Assembly (NCBI GenBank): GCA_963580285.1
Contig: OY757010.1
Coordinates: 72,816,738-72,880,737, forward strand
Length of the DNA stretch: 64,000 nt
DNA from: Lucinisca nassula
Lineage: Eukaryota; Mollusca; Bivalvia; Lucinida; Lucinidae
Direction: 5' to 3'
Both the position numbers and the translations under genes were made by a program. The notes below the pieces were generated by a model. It was not told the origin of the DNA. It made no database searches and worked only from the letters and a program-made list of their open reading frames with translations. Shown one piece after another: positions 9,650 to 22,400 of this stretch. The first letter of the stretch is position 1. Every line of letters begins with the position of its first letter.

Positions 9650-10540
9650 GGCTATGCACTCAAAATCCTTATGTGAACTTCAGGCCATGGCTTATGAGGC
9701 CTAAAAGATGTCAACAAATAGGTGAGTGTTCCTGATTAATGATTTTTAGTCAACTTTGTAAACGTATTTTGAAAAATCCGACAATGCTATTCTCAACCAA
9801 TTTCATTTCTGCATCAGAAAAAAGGGGTGTGGCCATGAAAAGGCAAGTGGTCATTTTTTTTTACTTATTTCTGCCGGAGGAAGGGTGCCAGATATTTCTG
9901 TTTTTACCTGTTATCTAGTGCAATTTTCAGCTACTGGGGCTATGCAAAACTTTACTATCATGTCAAATTAGACATCTTGAAATACATAGGCAAAACTTTC
10001 ACAGTTTGAACCCAGGGACTTTAATATTTGTGCCGATTATGACTTACGAGGCTGATTACCCCTTACGAAAATATTACACCTTACTGGCACAGGAAAAGCC
10101 TGCTAATGGGTGTCTGAATACAGTTCGCTTCTTCATTCAGCAACTGGAACAAATCTTGCAAAAATTCTGCAGCTAATGCATTTCTACATTGAAATAATTC
10201 AAATAACGTCTTATTTGACATGATAGCTAAGTTTTGCATAGCCCGGTAGCTGAAAATTGCACTAGAAAACAAGTAAAAACCGAAATATATGACATCCTTC
10301 CTCCAGCAGAAATTAAATTAAAAATCCACAACTTGCTTTTTCATATCCAAACCTATCTTTTCTGATGCAGAAATAAAAGTTGTTGAGAATAACGCTGCCC
10401 GATTTTTCAAAATATGTTAACAAAGTTGACTGAAATTCATCAATAGGGAACACTCACCAATTTGTTGACATTTCTAAGCCTTGTAAATCATAGCCGGGAG
10501 TTCTCGTAAGGATTTTGAGTACATAATGGCCGGCTACCCC
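9650..10540. repeat. Long imperfect inverted repeat (fold-back), arms ~340 bp
   Basis: The left arm 9650-9990 and the reverse complement of 10195-10540 align colinearly: ACTCAAAATCCTTA, ATGTCAACAAAT, GGTGAGTGTTCC, AGTCAACTTTGT, ATTTCTGCATCAGAAAA and GTGCAATTTTCAGCTAC occur in the same order in both. The arms are diverged by many substitutions and flank a ~200-bp centre with no coding potential. It may be a fold-back transposon, or two copies of one repeat in opposite orientation. Confidence 0.8.
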
Positions 10541-10544
10541 TTAC

Positions 10545-11880
10545 GAGTCTACCAGCCGTGACCAAAGTTGAGGCTTCTAGTTTTAATTGTTTCTGTAAAA
10601 ATGTTTATTTAGCAATAAAAATGTATTAAAGGAAATTATGATTAAAAAAGACAACAATTACCAAGGATGTCCAACAAGATATTTCCGATCACTTGCAAGG
10701 AATAGCCACCTCCTCTACTAAATGTCAATTATTGATCTCCTAAAGTCTTCACTACTCCACAATCATTAAACACAAAGTTCATATAAAAACACAATTGAAG
10801 TAAAGTTAAATAAACGTCCAACAAATTGAATCTTGTACACTTTTTACCTAAAACAGAAAAACATAGAAGTATACACAGCCAATATGTATTAACTCTTTCC
10901 CTGATGATGGAACAGTTGATGCTTTTACAGCACACCCATACTGAAAACAGTGAGAACAGCATGAGCAACTTCATATTTTCTCAATGTTTTCAATCCTGTT
11001 CCAGAATTTATCAGGAAAAGAGCCAATACATGTTAAATTGTAGATTTGCTGATTAAGGAAAAATATTAAGCTTACTGAAGACAAAAAAAAATCACAAAGG
11101 CTTTCCTGACAAGTTCTTTTGTCAGTTTGCTGGAATTGCGGTGAAGTTTGAATACTCATTAACTCCAGGTTTAAGCTCCCAGTAGGGATTGCTGACCATT
11201 CCAAAGTGGATTTCCTTTGCAATCTTTTGTATGGTAATTGGCATTATATGTTGGTATTAAAATATTTAGTATTGTGTTTGCCTTCATGTTACTTAGTCTT
11301 CTGCTTCTATCAGTGGCACACTACTGTGGTGTGTTTTTTCGGTTATTTTCAGAGATATTTTTTATTGATTTGAGCACCCTAAATATCTAATTCACATTGT
11401 TAACAAATTAAAGAAATAAATGAATCTGTACATAAAATACTTTCCATAGTGATCAAGAAGGCGGTTACATCCCAGAAAGAGACCCATTTACCAAATAGGT
11501 GAAGACAGACTGCTACAACTATTTAGCCATTATAAATGTATAAATGAATAAATTCATTTTGCTAGCTTATTTGGTAAATACTCTAACAAATAATGTCATC
11601 ATGTCAGATGATCATTTTGAATTTATCATTATTAAAACAGGTTTTCAAAGTTCTTATTTTAAAAACATACAGAAAATGCTAATCTTCACCCATGGCATAT
11701 TACCTGGTACATATATAAATATCTCTTCCATGAAGACACTTCATGGTCTGTTATAAGAAAACATGTACTAAATTGTTGATAAAATAAGTATTGCAATTCA
11801 GATACTCTTAACTGTGCATCCAATTATAGATATTTGTTACAAATCTTAACTTTTGAAGCTTCAGTGAATTAGTTGATATA
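10545..11880. other. No identifiable feature
   Basis: This is AT-rich DNA with only short chance reading frames on both strands. I saw no repeat shared with the rest of the window and no RNA gene signature. Confidence 0.5.
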
Positions 11881-11929
11881 AAAAAAAATGGAAGAGATAT
11901 TTTAGGGTTAATGTGGATTTCACTCGGGT

Positions 11930-12060
11930 ACGACATTTTTTGACGTGGTTCTGATGTTCATATAGAAGCCTCTGTGGTTTTGTGGTTAAGCTTCGACTAG
12001 CCCGATAAACCAGGGGTGCTGGGTTTGATTCTTGGTTTCTAGACTTTCTAATGTTCATAT
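11930..12060 (+). mobile_element. tRNA-derived SINE, family A
   Basis: The head reads GAAGCCTCTGTGGTTTTGTG (A-box-like), then GGGTTTGATTCTTGG (B-box-like), then CTAGACTTTCTAATGTTCAT. The order matches the other family A copies, but this copy is more decayed and 3' truncated. Confidence 0.65.
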
Positions 12061-12149
12061 TCAGTCAGCATTATTTCTTCTTCCATTTCAGACTGAAAAA
12101 ATGGTCTTCTGTTCATCATCTTCTGTCTTAATCTGAAACGAGACACAAT

Positions 12150-12420
12150 TTGTTTGATTCCTGTCAACACTCTATAGGTCAATTTGAAGACATTGCTTCC
12201 AATTTTGTGGGACTTTTACTCAACACTGAGGTGAAATGTTATCTCAAGCCTTGTCAATGAATCCAACACGGATGGTCCAACTTGCACCGCTTTTCATGGG
12301 CAGACTTAGATTCTCTAAGCTGTTTACCAGTACTCATCTGTGGTTGATTTTAGCTCCGCTTGGAAGCATCATGCAACCCATCTATTTCTTAAAGGCCCAA
12401 TGGGTGGGGTTGGAAATGAG
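12150..12420 (-). mobile_element. SINE family V, decayed near-complete copy
   Basis: Reverse-oriented family V: TGTCAACACTCTATAGGTCA, CCAATTTTGTGGGACTTTTA, GGAAGCATCATGCAACCCAT and CCCAATGGGTGGGG all occur in family order. It lies at the left border of the 12.5-16.2 kb array and hides that array's 5' end. Confidence 0.75.
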
Positions 12421-12489
12421 ACACACTATACTGAACCAAAGATCAAGGCTGAAAATCTTGCCTAGCCCCTGGCAGCCATGTATTTAATG

Positions 12490-15400
12490 AAGGTTTCTTA
12501 TCATAAGGACCAAGAATGTATATGGTTTAGGGGTGGGTATCAAAACGGTTTGTGAGTGACAAGGCTATTTTATGAAATAAAGGGGTGAAGAACAGCCCCT
12601 TTGAACCCCAAAAGTTGGTGTGCCAGAATGTGTCTAATCATAAGGAACAAGAATATATATGATTGTGGGATGGTGATCTGAATGGCTCTATGATATATGG
12701 CATTTAATGAAGAGGTGGGGTACACCTGCCCCATAAAAAAGACCCCAGGGTTGGTGTGACTGAATGGGACTTACCATAAGGAACAAGAAAATATATGGTC
12801 AAGGGGTAGGGATCTAAACGGTTTCTGTGATATACAGCTTTTTATGACGAGGAGGGGTGGGGCATGACCCGGGACATGACCCCGGGGGCCCAGTGTTGGG
12901 GTCACTGAATGAGTCTCATCATAAGGAACATGAATATACATGTTTAAGGGGTGGAGTTCTGAACAGTCTCTCAGTGGAGGGGTGGGGCATGGCCCAAGCG
13001 CACCTGAGAGACCTATAGGTTGGTACCATTCAATGTGTCTTATCATAAGGAACAAGAATATATATCATTTAGGGGTTGGGATCTGAACGGTGTCTGAGAT
13101 ATTGGGCCATTTTTGAAATGGAGGGGGTGGGGCATGGCCCCAGCACACCCAAGGGATCCACAGGTTAGTGTCACTGAATGCGTCTTATCACAAGGAACAA
13201 GAATATGTATGGTTTTGGGGTGGGGATTTGAATGGTTAGCAAGATATATGGCCTTTTCTGAAATGAAGGGGGTGGGGCATGGCCCCGGCACAACCTGGGG
13301 GACCCACAGGTTTGTGTCACTGAATGCGTCTTATTAGAAGTAACAAGAATATATATGGTTTAAGGGTGGGGATCTGAATGGTTTACAAGATATATGGCCT
13401 TTTCTTAAATGAAGAGGATGGGGCATGGCCCCGGCACAACCTGGGGGACCCACAGGTTGGTGTCACTGAATGCGTCTTATCACAAGAAACAAGAATATAT
13501 ATGGTTTGGGGGTGGGAATCTGAATGGTTTGCAAGATATATGGCCTTTTCTGAAATGAAGAGGGTGGGGCATGGCCCCGGCACAACCTGGGGGACCCTCA
13601 GGTTGGCATAAAAGCATATGGCTGAAAGAAGTTTACGCAAGGAACATTTCTATAAAAAACTGTCTAAATATTTGCAAAGGCTTGGCAGTTAGTGCCATTT
13701 TTCAATTTTCCCCATTAAAAGTCAATGGAAACCCTAAGTTGCCATAGCAACCAAAATAAATATATATGGTTTAGCAGCGGGGATCTGTAAGGCCTCTTTA
13801 ACAGTTGAGGGGTTGGGGCATGCCCTGTTGATCCCAGGAAAGCCCAAACTGTTGTCCCTAAATGTGTCTTATCATAAGGACCAAGTATATATATGGTTCA
13901 GTGCTGGGAATCTGACCGGTTTCAGAGATTTGAGGCCCTTTTATGAAATAGGAATGGCCCCTGCGGACCCCGCTACAGTAGGTGTGCTAATAATAAGGAA
14001 CAAGAACATATATGATTATGGGGTGGGGATTTGAATGGTTTCTGAAATATAAAGCCTTTTATGAAATGGAAGGGCGGGGCACATTGCCTCAGCACAAAGA
14101 GACCTCCAGGTTGGTGTGATTGAACAAGTCTTATCATAAGGAACAAGTATATGGTTTAGGGGTGGGGATCTGAACTATTTCTGATATATATGGCTTTTAA
14201 TGAAGTAAAGCGGTGTGGCATGGCCTGGGCGTGCCCCGGGGACTCCCAAGCTGGTGTCACTGAATGCGTCTTATCATAAGAAAGATGAATATATATGGTT
14301 TAGGGTGGGGCTAAGAACATTCTTTGAGATATAAGGCCTTATGTGAAGTGGAGGGGTGGGGCAAGGCCCAGGGAGACTCCCAGGTTGGTGTCAATGAATG
14401 TGTCTTATCATAAGGAACAAGACTATATATGGTTAAGGGGTGGCCATCTGTAGGGTTTCCGAGATATTGTGAAATGGAGGGGGTGGGGCATGGCCCCAGC
14501 ATATCCCTGGGAACCCCCAGGTTGGTGTTACTGAATGCGTCTTATCATAATGAACAAGAATATATATGGTTTAGGGGTGGGGATCTGAACAGTTTCTGAA
14601 ATATATGGCCTTTTTTGAAGTGGAGGGGTGGGGCAAGGCCCCAGCGCGTCTTTGAGGACCCCCAGGTTGGTGTCAATGAATGTGTCTTATCATAAGAAGC
14701 AAGCATATATATGGTTTATGGGCGGGGATCTGTAAGGTTTCCGAGATATTGGGCCTTTTATCAAATGGAGGGGGTGGGGCATGGCCCCGGTGCATCCAGG
14801 GGACTCCCAGGTTGATGTCACTGAATGGGTCTTATCAAAAGGAACAAGAATATATATGGTTTAGGGGTGGGAATCTGAATGGTTTCCAAGATATTGGGCC
14901 TTTTATAAAGTTGAGGGGGTGGGGCCTGACCTGTGCGCATTCCTGACGACCCCCAGGTTGGTGTTACTGAATGCGTCTTATCAATAGGAACAAGAATATA
15001 TATGGTTTAGGGGTGGGGATCTGAACAGAGCTGAATCCGTCCTGCACACTAGTACTGGTAAACCGCTTGGAGGATCCAAGCCTGTCCAGGAACCGCGGTG
15101 CGAGGCGGACCGTCCATGCTAATAAACCCTATTGGTTTCATTGGGCGACAGGGCTTGAGATGTCATTTCATCTCAATGCCGGGTAAAAGTCCCACAAAAT
15201 TGGAAGCAACGTCTCCAAAATGACCTTTACAGTGTTGACGGGGACGTTAAACCTCAAATCAAACAAACAAAATCTGAACAGTTTCTGAGATATATGGCCT
15301 TTTGTGAAGTAGAGGGGTGGGGCAAGGCCCCAGCGCATCTCTGAGGACCCCCAGGTTGGTGTCAATGAATGTGTCTTATCATAAGAAGCACGCATATATA

Positions 15401-16176
15401 TGGTTTAGGGGCGGGGATCTGTAAGGTTTCCGAGATATTGGGCCTTTTATGAAATGGAGGGGGTGGGGCATGGCCCCGGCGCATCCAGGGGACTCCCAGG
15501 TTGATGTCACCGAATGGGTCTTATCATAAGGAACAAGAATATATATGGTTTAGGGGTGGGGATCTGAATGGTTTCCGAGATATTGGGCCTTTTATTAAGT
15601 GGAGGGGGTGGGGCATGACCTCGGCGCATCCCTGAGGACCCCAAGGTTGGTGTTACTAAATGCGTCTTATCAATAGGAACAAGAATATATATGGTTTAGG
15701 GGTCGGGATCTGAATGGTTTCTGAGATATATGGCCTTTTATGAAGTGGAGGGGGTGGGGCATGGCCCCGGCACAACCTGGGGGACCCTCAGGTTGGCATA
15801 AAAGCATATGGCTGAAAGAATTTTACTCAAGAAACATTTCTATAAAAGTTTTGTCCAAATATCTGCAATGACTTGGCAGTAAATGCCATTTTTCAATTTT
15901 CCCCATTATAAGTCTATGGAAACTCTAAGTTGCCATAGCAACCAAACTAATGGGCCGATTTTCATAAAAAACACAAACTTTCAATCCCCCCTGCCCAAGG
16001 ATGCTACAGATAAAATTTGGGCTGAATCGGTCTAGTGGCTTCAGAGAAGAAGATGTTTAAAAGTGTTGACGTCAGACGACGACGACGACAACGACAACGA
16101 CGACAACGACGACGACGACGCCGGACAACTGCCTATCCTATAAGCTCCCCCGGAGCCTTCGGCTCTGGTGAGCTAA
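12490..16176 (+). mobile_element. Helitron-like tandem-repeat element, ~146-bp monomer (about 22 copies)
   Basis: Monomers contain CTTATCATAAGGAACAAG, ATATATGGTTTAGGGGTGG, GATATATGGCCTTTTATGAA, GTGGGGCATGGCCCC and CCCAGGTTGGTGTCACTGAA; spacing is mostly 133-147 bp. The 3' terminal module (15789-16130) ends in TCGGTCTAGTGGCTTCAGAG, then a GAC-type microsatellite (16075-16120), then a stem-loop (AGCTCCCCCGGAGCC with GGCTCTGGTGAGCT, 16143-16174) and CTAA (16173-16176). Hairpin plus CTRR is the Helitron 3' signature. An earlier copy of the terminal module sits inside the array at 13604-13745. No protein is encoded; the open frames are by-products of the repeat. Confidence 0.75.
15029..15271 (+). 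mobile_element. SINE family V inserted in the 146-bp array, with 10-bp target duplication
   Basis: The insertion is flanked by ATCTGAACAG at 15019-15028 and 15272-15281, a motif that belongs to the array monomer. The copy is 5' truncated and ends ACCTCAAATCAAACAAACAA. This fixes the element's sense strand and 3' tail and shows it moved by target-primed retroposition. Confidence 0.9.
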
Positions 16177-16487
16177 AAAGGAAAAAAAAAAGGTAAAAAA
16201 AAGGAATGAAAAACAAAAAATGAGAAAAAAAAAACGAAAAAAAAAAAAAAAAATTCATTGCAAAAAGAAAGAAAAGAAAAATAAACGGAAAAAAAGAAAA
16301 GAAAAAACGAGAAAAAAAGGAAAAAAAAAAGAAAATTCCATTCCTCCACGGGGGTTTGAACTCACGCCCCTCAGATTCATAGCACAAATTAATCCAGTTA
16401 TTGGTCGGAAATGGTGGGGACGGACGGACGGACAGACACCGGAGGGTATATTGTAATATCCCAGCACTATAGTGTGATGGGGTATAA
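16177..16487. repeat. A-rich module with tRNA-like box, ACGG tract and hairpin (deleted copy)
   Basis: This is purine-rich sequence with long A runs, then TTCCATTCCTCCACGG, TTTGAACTCACGCCCCTCAG (a B-box complement on minus), then GACGGACGGACGGACAGACA, and a hairpin (TATCCCAGCACTATAGTG with GTGATGGGGTATA). It is the same as 31033-31876 except that about 450 bp is deleted from the middle. Frames across it on either strand are low-complexity Lys or Phe runs, not genes. Confidence 0.75.
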
Positions 16488-16489
16488 CA

Positions 16490-19400
16490 ACAAGAGGGCC
16501 ATGATGGCCCTGGATCGCTCACCTGATCCATATGATACAGTAACAAGTGGGCCTCAGGGAGGGCCATTATTGACCCCAGGGCTACAATGTGCATAATGTT
16601 GAGGGAGGTCTAAAGAGGTGACGCTTCATACCAAATATCAACAAAGGCTATAATTTGAACAATCTTGGCAAAGTTCCACTAGATGAAGCTACACACCAAA
16701 TATCAAATACCTGGGCCTTAGGGTTTCAGAGAAGAAGATTTTTTAAAGATATTCCCTACATTAGCCTATGTAAAACCAAATGGCCCTGGAACGGGGGCAT
16801 TTTTGGCCTCAGGGCCATAATTTAAACAATCTTGATAGAGGTCCACTAGATGAAGCTTCACACCAAATATCAAAGACCTGGGCCTTGCTGTTTCAGAGAA
16901 GAAAATTTTCAAAGATTATTTCTATATATAAGTCTATGTAAAACCAAAGGGCCCCGGGGTGGGGGCTATAATTTGAACAATCTTGGTAGAGGTCCACTAG
17001 ATGAAGCTCCATACCAAATATCAAAGGCACGGGCCTAGTGGTTTCAGAGAAGAAGATTTTTAAAGATTTCCCTATTTAAGTCTGTGTAAAACCAAAAGGT
17101 CTCGGGGCCGGGGCGTTTTTGGCCCCAGGGCTAATAGCCTATAATTTGAACAATCTTGATAGAGGTCCACTAGATGAAATTTCACACCAAAAATATCAAA
17201 GACCTAGGCCTTGTGGTTTCAGAGAAGAAAATTTTTAAAGATTTTCCCTATATAAAGTAGAAGTAAAACAAAGATCAGGAATCGATACAATTAACTTACT
17301 CCACCCATCAAAGACACCAAAGGGAAAGAAATACAAACATTAAGCGACCAGACCATAATGGAAACCTAAACAAAAGAAGGCCATAAGGACAGTTACTTTC
17401 CCACAAAATGGCCATATGGCCATCCAAAATTAAAAGACACAAGTGATACACACAGTAAGTAACAAACAACAACATGAATAAATCGCCACAGAAGAACCGC
17501 CTTGGAACGGTCAGTGGAAAGATTTCCACTGGGGGGCTTAAATCTATTTTACATGGCCACAATCCTCACCCTTACTTCCCCCGTGATTTAGACAAATAAT
17601 TTGTTCAGTCCGCATGAAGGCCTCCTAACTCATCAGTGCAACATCTCCGTGAACACAAATAATCAAAGAACCACAGAGGTGAGACAACGGTGAGGACTCA
17701 ACAGCAAGAAACCACTGAAATGCTGGAGCAAAAGAAAACCAACAGTTAGACTCTATAAGTTATAAGTCTATGTAAAACCAAAGGGCCCCCGAGACAGGGG
17801 CGTTTTTTGTCTCAGGGCTATAATTTGAACAATCTTGGCAGAGGTACACTAGATGAAGCTTCATACCAAATATCAAAGACCTAGGCCTTCTGGTTTCAGA
17901 GAAGAAGATTTTTCAAGATTTTCCCTATATAAGTCTATGTAATACCAAAGGGCCCCGAAGCGGGGGCATTTTTGGCCCCAGGGCTATAATTTGAACAATC
18001 TTCGTAAAGGTCCACAAGATGAAGCTTCATACCAAATATCAAAGACCTAGGCCTTGTGGTTTCTGAGAAGAAGATTTTTAAAGATTTTCCCTATATAAGT
18101 CTAAGGGCCCCGAGGCGGGGGCATTTTTGGTCTCAGGGCTATAATTGAACAATTTTGGTAGAGGTCCACTAGATGAAGTTTCATACCAAATATCAAAGAC
18201 CTAGGCCTTGTGGTTTCCGAGAAGAAGATTTTTCAAGATTTTCCCCTCTATAAGCCCATGTAAAACCAAAAGGCCCCAGGGTGGGGGCATTTTTGGCCTC
18301 AGCACTATAATTTGAACAATATTGGTAGGGGTCCACCAGATGAAGCTTCATACCAAATATCAAAGACCTGAGCCTTGCGGTTTCAGGGAAGATTATTAAA
18401 GATTTTCCTTATATAAGGGGGGGGTAACTGGGCCTTGTGGGGTGAAGCTTCATACCAAATATCAAAAACATGGGCCTAACAGTTTCAGAGAAGAAAATTT
18501 TTAAAGATTTTCCCTATATAAGTCTATGTAAAACCAAAAGGCCCCGGGGTGGGGGCATTTTTGGCCCCAGGGCCTGGGCCTTGTGGGGTGAAGCTTCATA
18601 CCAAATATCAAAGACATGGGCCTTACAGTTTCAGAGTAGAAAATTTTTAAACATTTTTCCCTATAAAAGCCCATGTCAAACCAAAGGGCCCCAGAGCGGG
18701 GGCATTTTGGCCCCAGCACTATAATATGAACAATCTTGGCAGGGGTCCACTAGGTAAAGCTTCATACCAAATATCAAAGACCTGGGCCTAGCGGTTTCAG
18801 AGAAAAAGATTTTTAAAGATTTTCCCTATATAAGCCCATGTAAAACCAAAAGGCCCCGGGGCGGGGGCATTTTTGGCCCCAGCACTATAATTTGAACAAT
18901 CTTGGTAGGGGTCCACTAGATGAAGCTTCATACCAAACATCAAAGACCTGGGCCTTGTGGTTTCAGAGAAGAAGATTTTTAAAGATTTTCCCTATATAAG
19001 CCCATGTAAAACCAAAGGGCCCCGGGGCGGGGGCATTTTTGGCCCCAGCACTATAATTTGAACAATCTTGGCAGGAGTTCACTAGATGAAGCCTCATACC
19101 AAATATCAAAGACCTGGGCATTGCGGTTTCAGAGAAAACGATTTTTCAAGATTTTCCATATATAAGTCTATGTAAAACCAAAGTGCCCCAGAGCGGGGGC
19201 ATTTTTGGCCCTAGGGGTCCACTAGGTGAAGCTTCATACCAAATATCAAACATCTGGGTCTTGAGGTTTAAGAGAAGAAAATTTTTAAAGACTTTCCCTA
19301 TATAAGCACATGTAAAACCAAAAGGCCCTGCTGGGGTGGGGGGGGGGGTGGGGGGGTGCGGGTTTTGGGGGGGGACCTGGGCCTTGTGGGGTGAAGCTTC

Positions 19401-22400
19401 ATACCAAATATCAAAGACAAGGGCATTACGGTTTCAGAGAAGAAAATTTTTAAAGATTTTCCCTATATAAGCCCATGTAAAACCAAAGGGCCCCAGAGTG
19501 GGGGCATTTTTGACCCAAGGGCTTTAATTTGAACAACCATGGTTGGGGTCCACTAGGTGAAGCTTCATACCAAATATCAAAGACCTTGGCCTTGCGGTTT
19601 CAGAGAAGAAGATTTTTCAAGATTTTCCATATATAAGTCTATGTAAAACCAAAGGGCCCCGGAGCGGGAGCATTTTTGACCCAAGGGCTTTAATTTGAAC
19701 AACCATGGTTGGGGTCCACTAGGTGAAGCTTCATACCAAATATCAAAGACCTGGGCCTTGCAGTTTCAGAGAAGAAGTTTTTTTAAGATTTTCCCTGTAT
19801 AAGCCCATGTAAAACCAAAAGGCCCCGGGGCGTGGTGGGGGGTGGGGGGGGAACCTGGGCCTTGTGGGGTGAAGCTTCATACCAAATATCAAAGACATGG
19901 GCCTTACGGTTTCAGAAAAGAAAATTTTTAAAGATTTTTGCTATATAAGCCCATGTAAAACCAAAGGGCCCAAGAGCGGGGGCATTTTTTGCCCCAGCAC
20001 AATAATTTGAACAATCTTGGTAGGGGTCCACTAGGTGAAGCTACATATCAAATATCAAAGACTTGGGCCTAGCGGTTTTAGAGAAGAAGATTTTTAACGA
20101 TTTTCCCTATATAAGCCCATGTAAAATCAAAGGGCCCCAGAGTGGGGGGGCATTTTGGGCCCCAGGGTTATAATTTGAACAATCTTGGTAGGGGTCCACT
20201 AAGTGAAGCTTCATACCAAATATCAAAGACCTGGGCCTTGCGGTTTCAGAGAAGAAAATTTTAAAAGATTATCCCTATGTAAGCACATGTAAAACCAAAG
20301 GGCCCCGGAGCAGGGGCATTTTTGGCCCCAGCACTACAATTTGAACAATCTTGGTAGGGGTCCACTAGATGAAGCTTCATACCAAATATCAAAGACCTGG
20401 GCCTTGCGGTTTCAGAGAAGAAGATTTTTTAAGGTTTTTTCCTATATAAGCCCATGTAAAACAAAAGGGCCCCTGGGCGGGGGCATTTATTGGACCCAGC
20501 ACTATAATTTGAACAATCTTCGTAGGGGTCCACTAGATGAAGCTTCATACCAAATATCAAAGACCTGGGCCTTACGGTTACAGAGAAGAAGATTTTTAAA
20601 GATCTTCCCTATATAAGCCCATGTAAAACCCAAGGGCCCCGGAGCGGGGGCATTTTTGGCCCCAGCACTATAATTTGAACAATCTTGGTAGGGGTCTACT
20701 AGATGAAGCCTCATACCAAATATCAAAGACCTGGGCATTGCGGTTTCAGAGAAAAAGATTTTTCAAGATTTTCCATATATAAGTCTATGTAAAACCAAAG
20801 TGCCCCAGAGCGGGGGCATTTTTGGCCCTAGGGGTCCACTAGGTGAAGCTTCATACCAAATATCAAACATCTGGGTCTTGAGGTTTAAGAGAAGAAAATT
20901 TTTAAAGACTTTCCCTATATAAGCACATGTAAAACCAAAAGGCCCTGCTGGGGTGGGGGGGGGGGTGCGGGTTTTGGGGGGGGGACCTGGGCCTTGTGGG
21001 GTGAAGCTTCATACCAAATATCAAAGACAAGGGCATTACGGTTTCAGAGAAGAAAATTTTTAAAGATTTTCCCTATATAAGCCCATGTAAAACCAAAGGG
21101 CCCCAGAGTGGGGGCATTTTTGACCCAAGGGCTTTAATTTGAACAACCATGGTTGGGGTCCACTAGGTGAAGCTTCATACCAAATATCAAAGACCTTGGC
21201 CTTGCGGTTTCAGAGAAGAAGATTTTTCAAGATTTTCCATATATAAGTCTATGTAAAACCAAAGGGCCCCGGAGCGGGAGCATTTTTGACCCAAGGGCTT
21301 TAATTTGAACAACCATGGTTGGGGTCCACCAGGTGAAGCTTCATACCAAATATCAAAGACCTGGGCCTTGCAGTTTCAGAGAAGAAGTTTTTTTAAGATT
21401 TTCCCTGTATAAGCCCATGTAAAACCAAAAGGCCCCGGGGCGTGGTGGGGGGTGGGGGGGAACCTGGGCCTTGTGGGGTGAAGCTTCATACCAAATATCA
21501 AAGACATGGGCCTTACGGTTTCAGAAAAGAAAATTTTTAAAGATTTTTGCTATATAAGCCCATGTAAAACCAAAGGGCCCAAGAGCGGGGGCATTTTTTG
21601 CCCCAGCACAATAATTTGAACAATCTTGGTAGGGGTCCACTAGGTGAAGCTACATATCAAATATCAAAGACTTGGGCCTAGCGGTTTTAGAGAAGAAGAT
21701 TTTTAACGATTTTCCCTATATAAGCCCATGTAAAATCAAAGGGCCCCAGAGTGGGGGGCATTTTGGGCCCCAGGGTTATAATTTGAACAATCTTGGTAGG
21801 GGTCCACTAAGTGAAGCTTCATACCAAATATCAAAGACCTGGGCCTTGCGGTTTCAGAGAAGAAAATTTTAAAAGATTATCCCTATGTAAGCACATGTAA
21901 AACCAAAGGGCCCCGGAGCAGGGGCATTTTTGGCCCCAGCACTACAATTTGAACAATCTTGGTAGGGGTCCACTAGATGAAGCTTTATACCAAATATCAA
22001 AGACCTGGGCCTTGCGGTTTCAGAGAAGAAGATTTTTTAAGGTTTTTTTTTTCCTATATAAGCCCATGTAAAACAAAAGGGCCCCTGGGCGGGGGCATTT
22101 ATTGGACCCAGCACTATAATTTGAACAATCTTCGTAGGGGTCCACTAGATGAAGCTTCATACCAAATATCAAAGACCTGGGCCTTACGGTTACAGAGAAG
22201 AAGATTTTTAAAGATCTTCCCTATATAAGCCCATGTAAAACCCAAGGGCCCCGGAGCGGGGGCATTTTTGGCCCCAGCACTATAATTTGAACAATCTTGG
22301 TAGGGGTCTACTAGATGAAGCTTCATACCAAATATCAAAGACCTGGGCCTGGCGGTTTCAGAGAAGAAGATTTTTAAAGATTTTCCCTATACAAGCCCAT

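Noticed and set aside
16133..16594. 153-codon minus frame rich in Phe
   Set aside because: It arises from poly-A/poly-T low-complexity DNA of the A-rich module.
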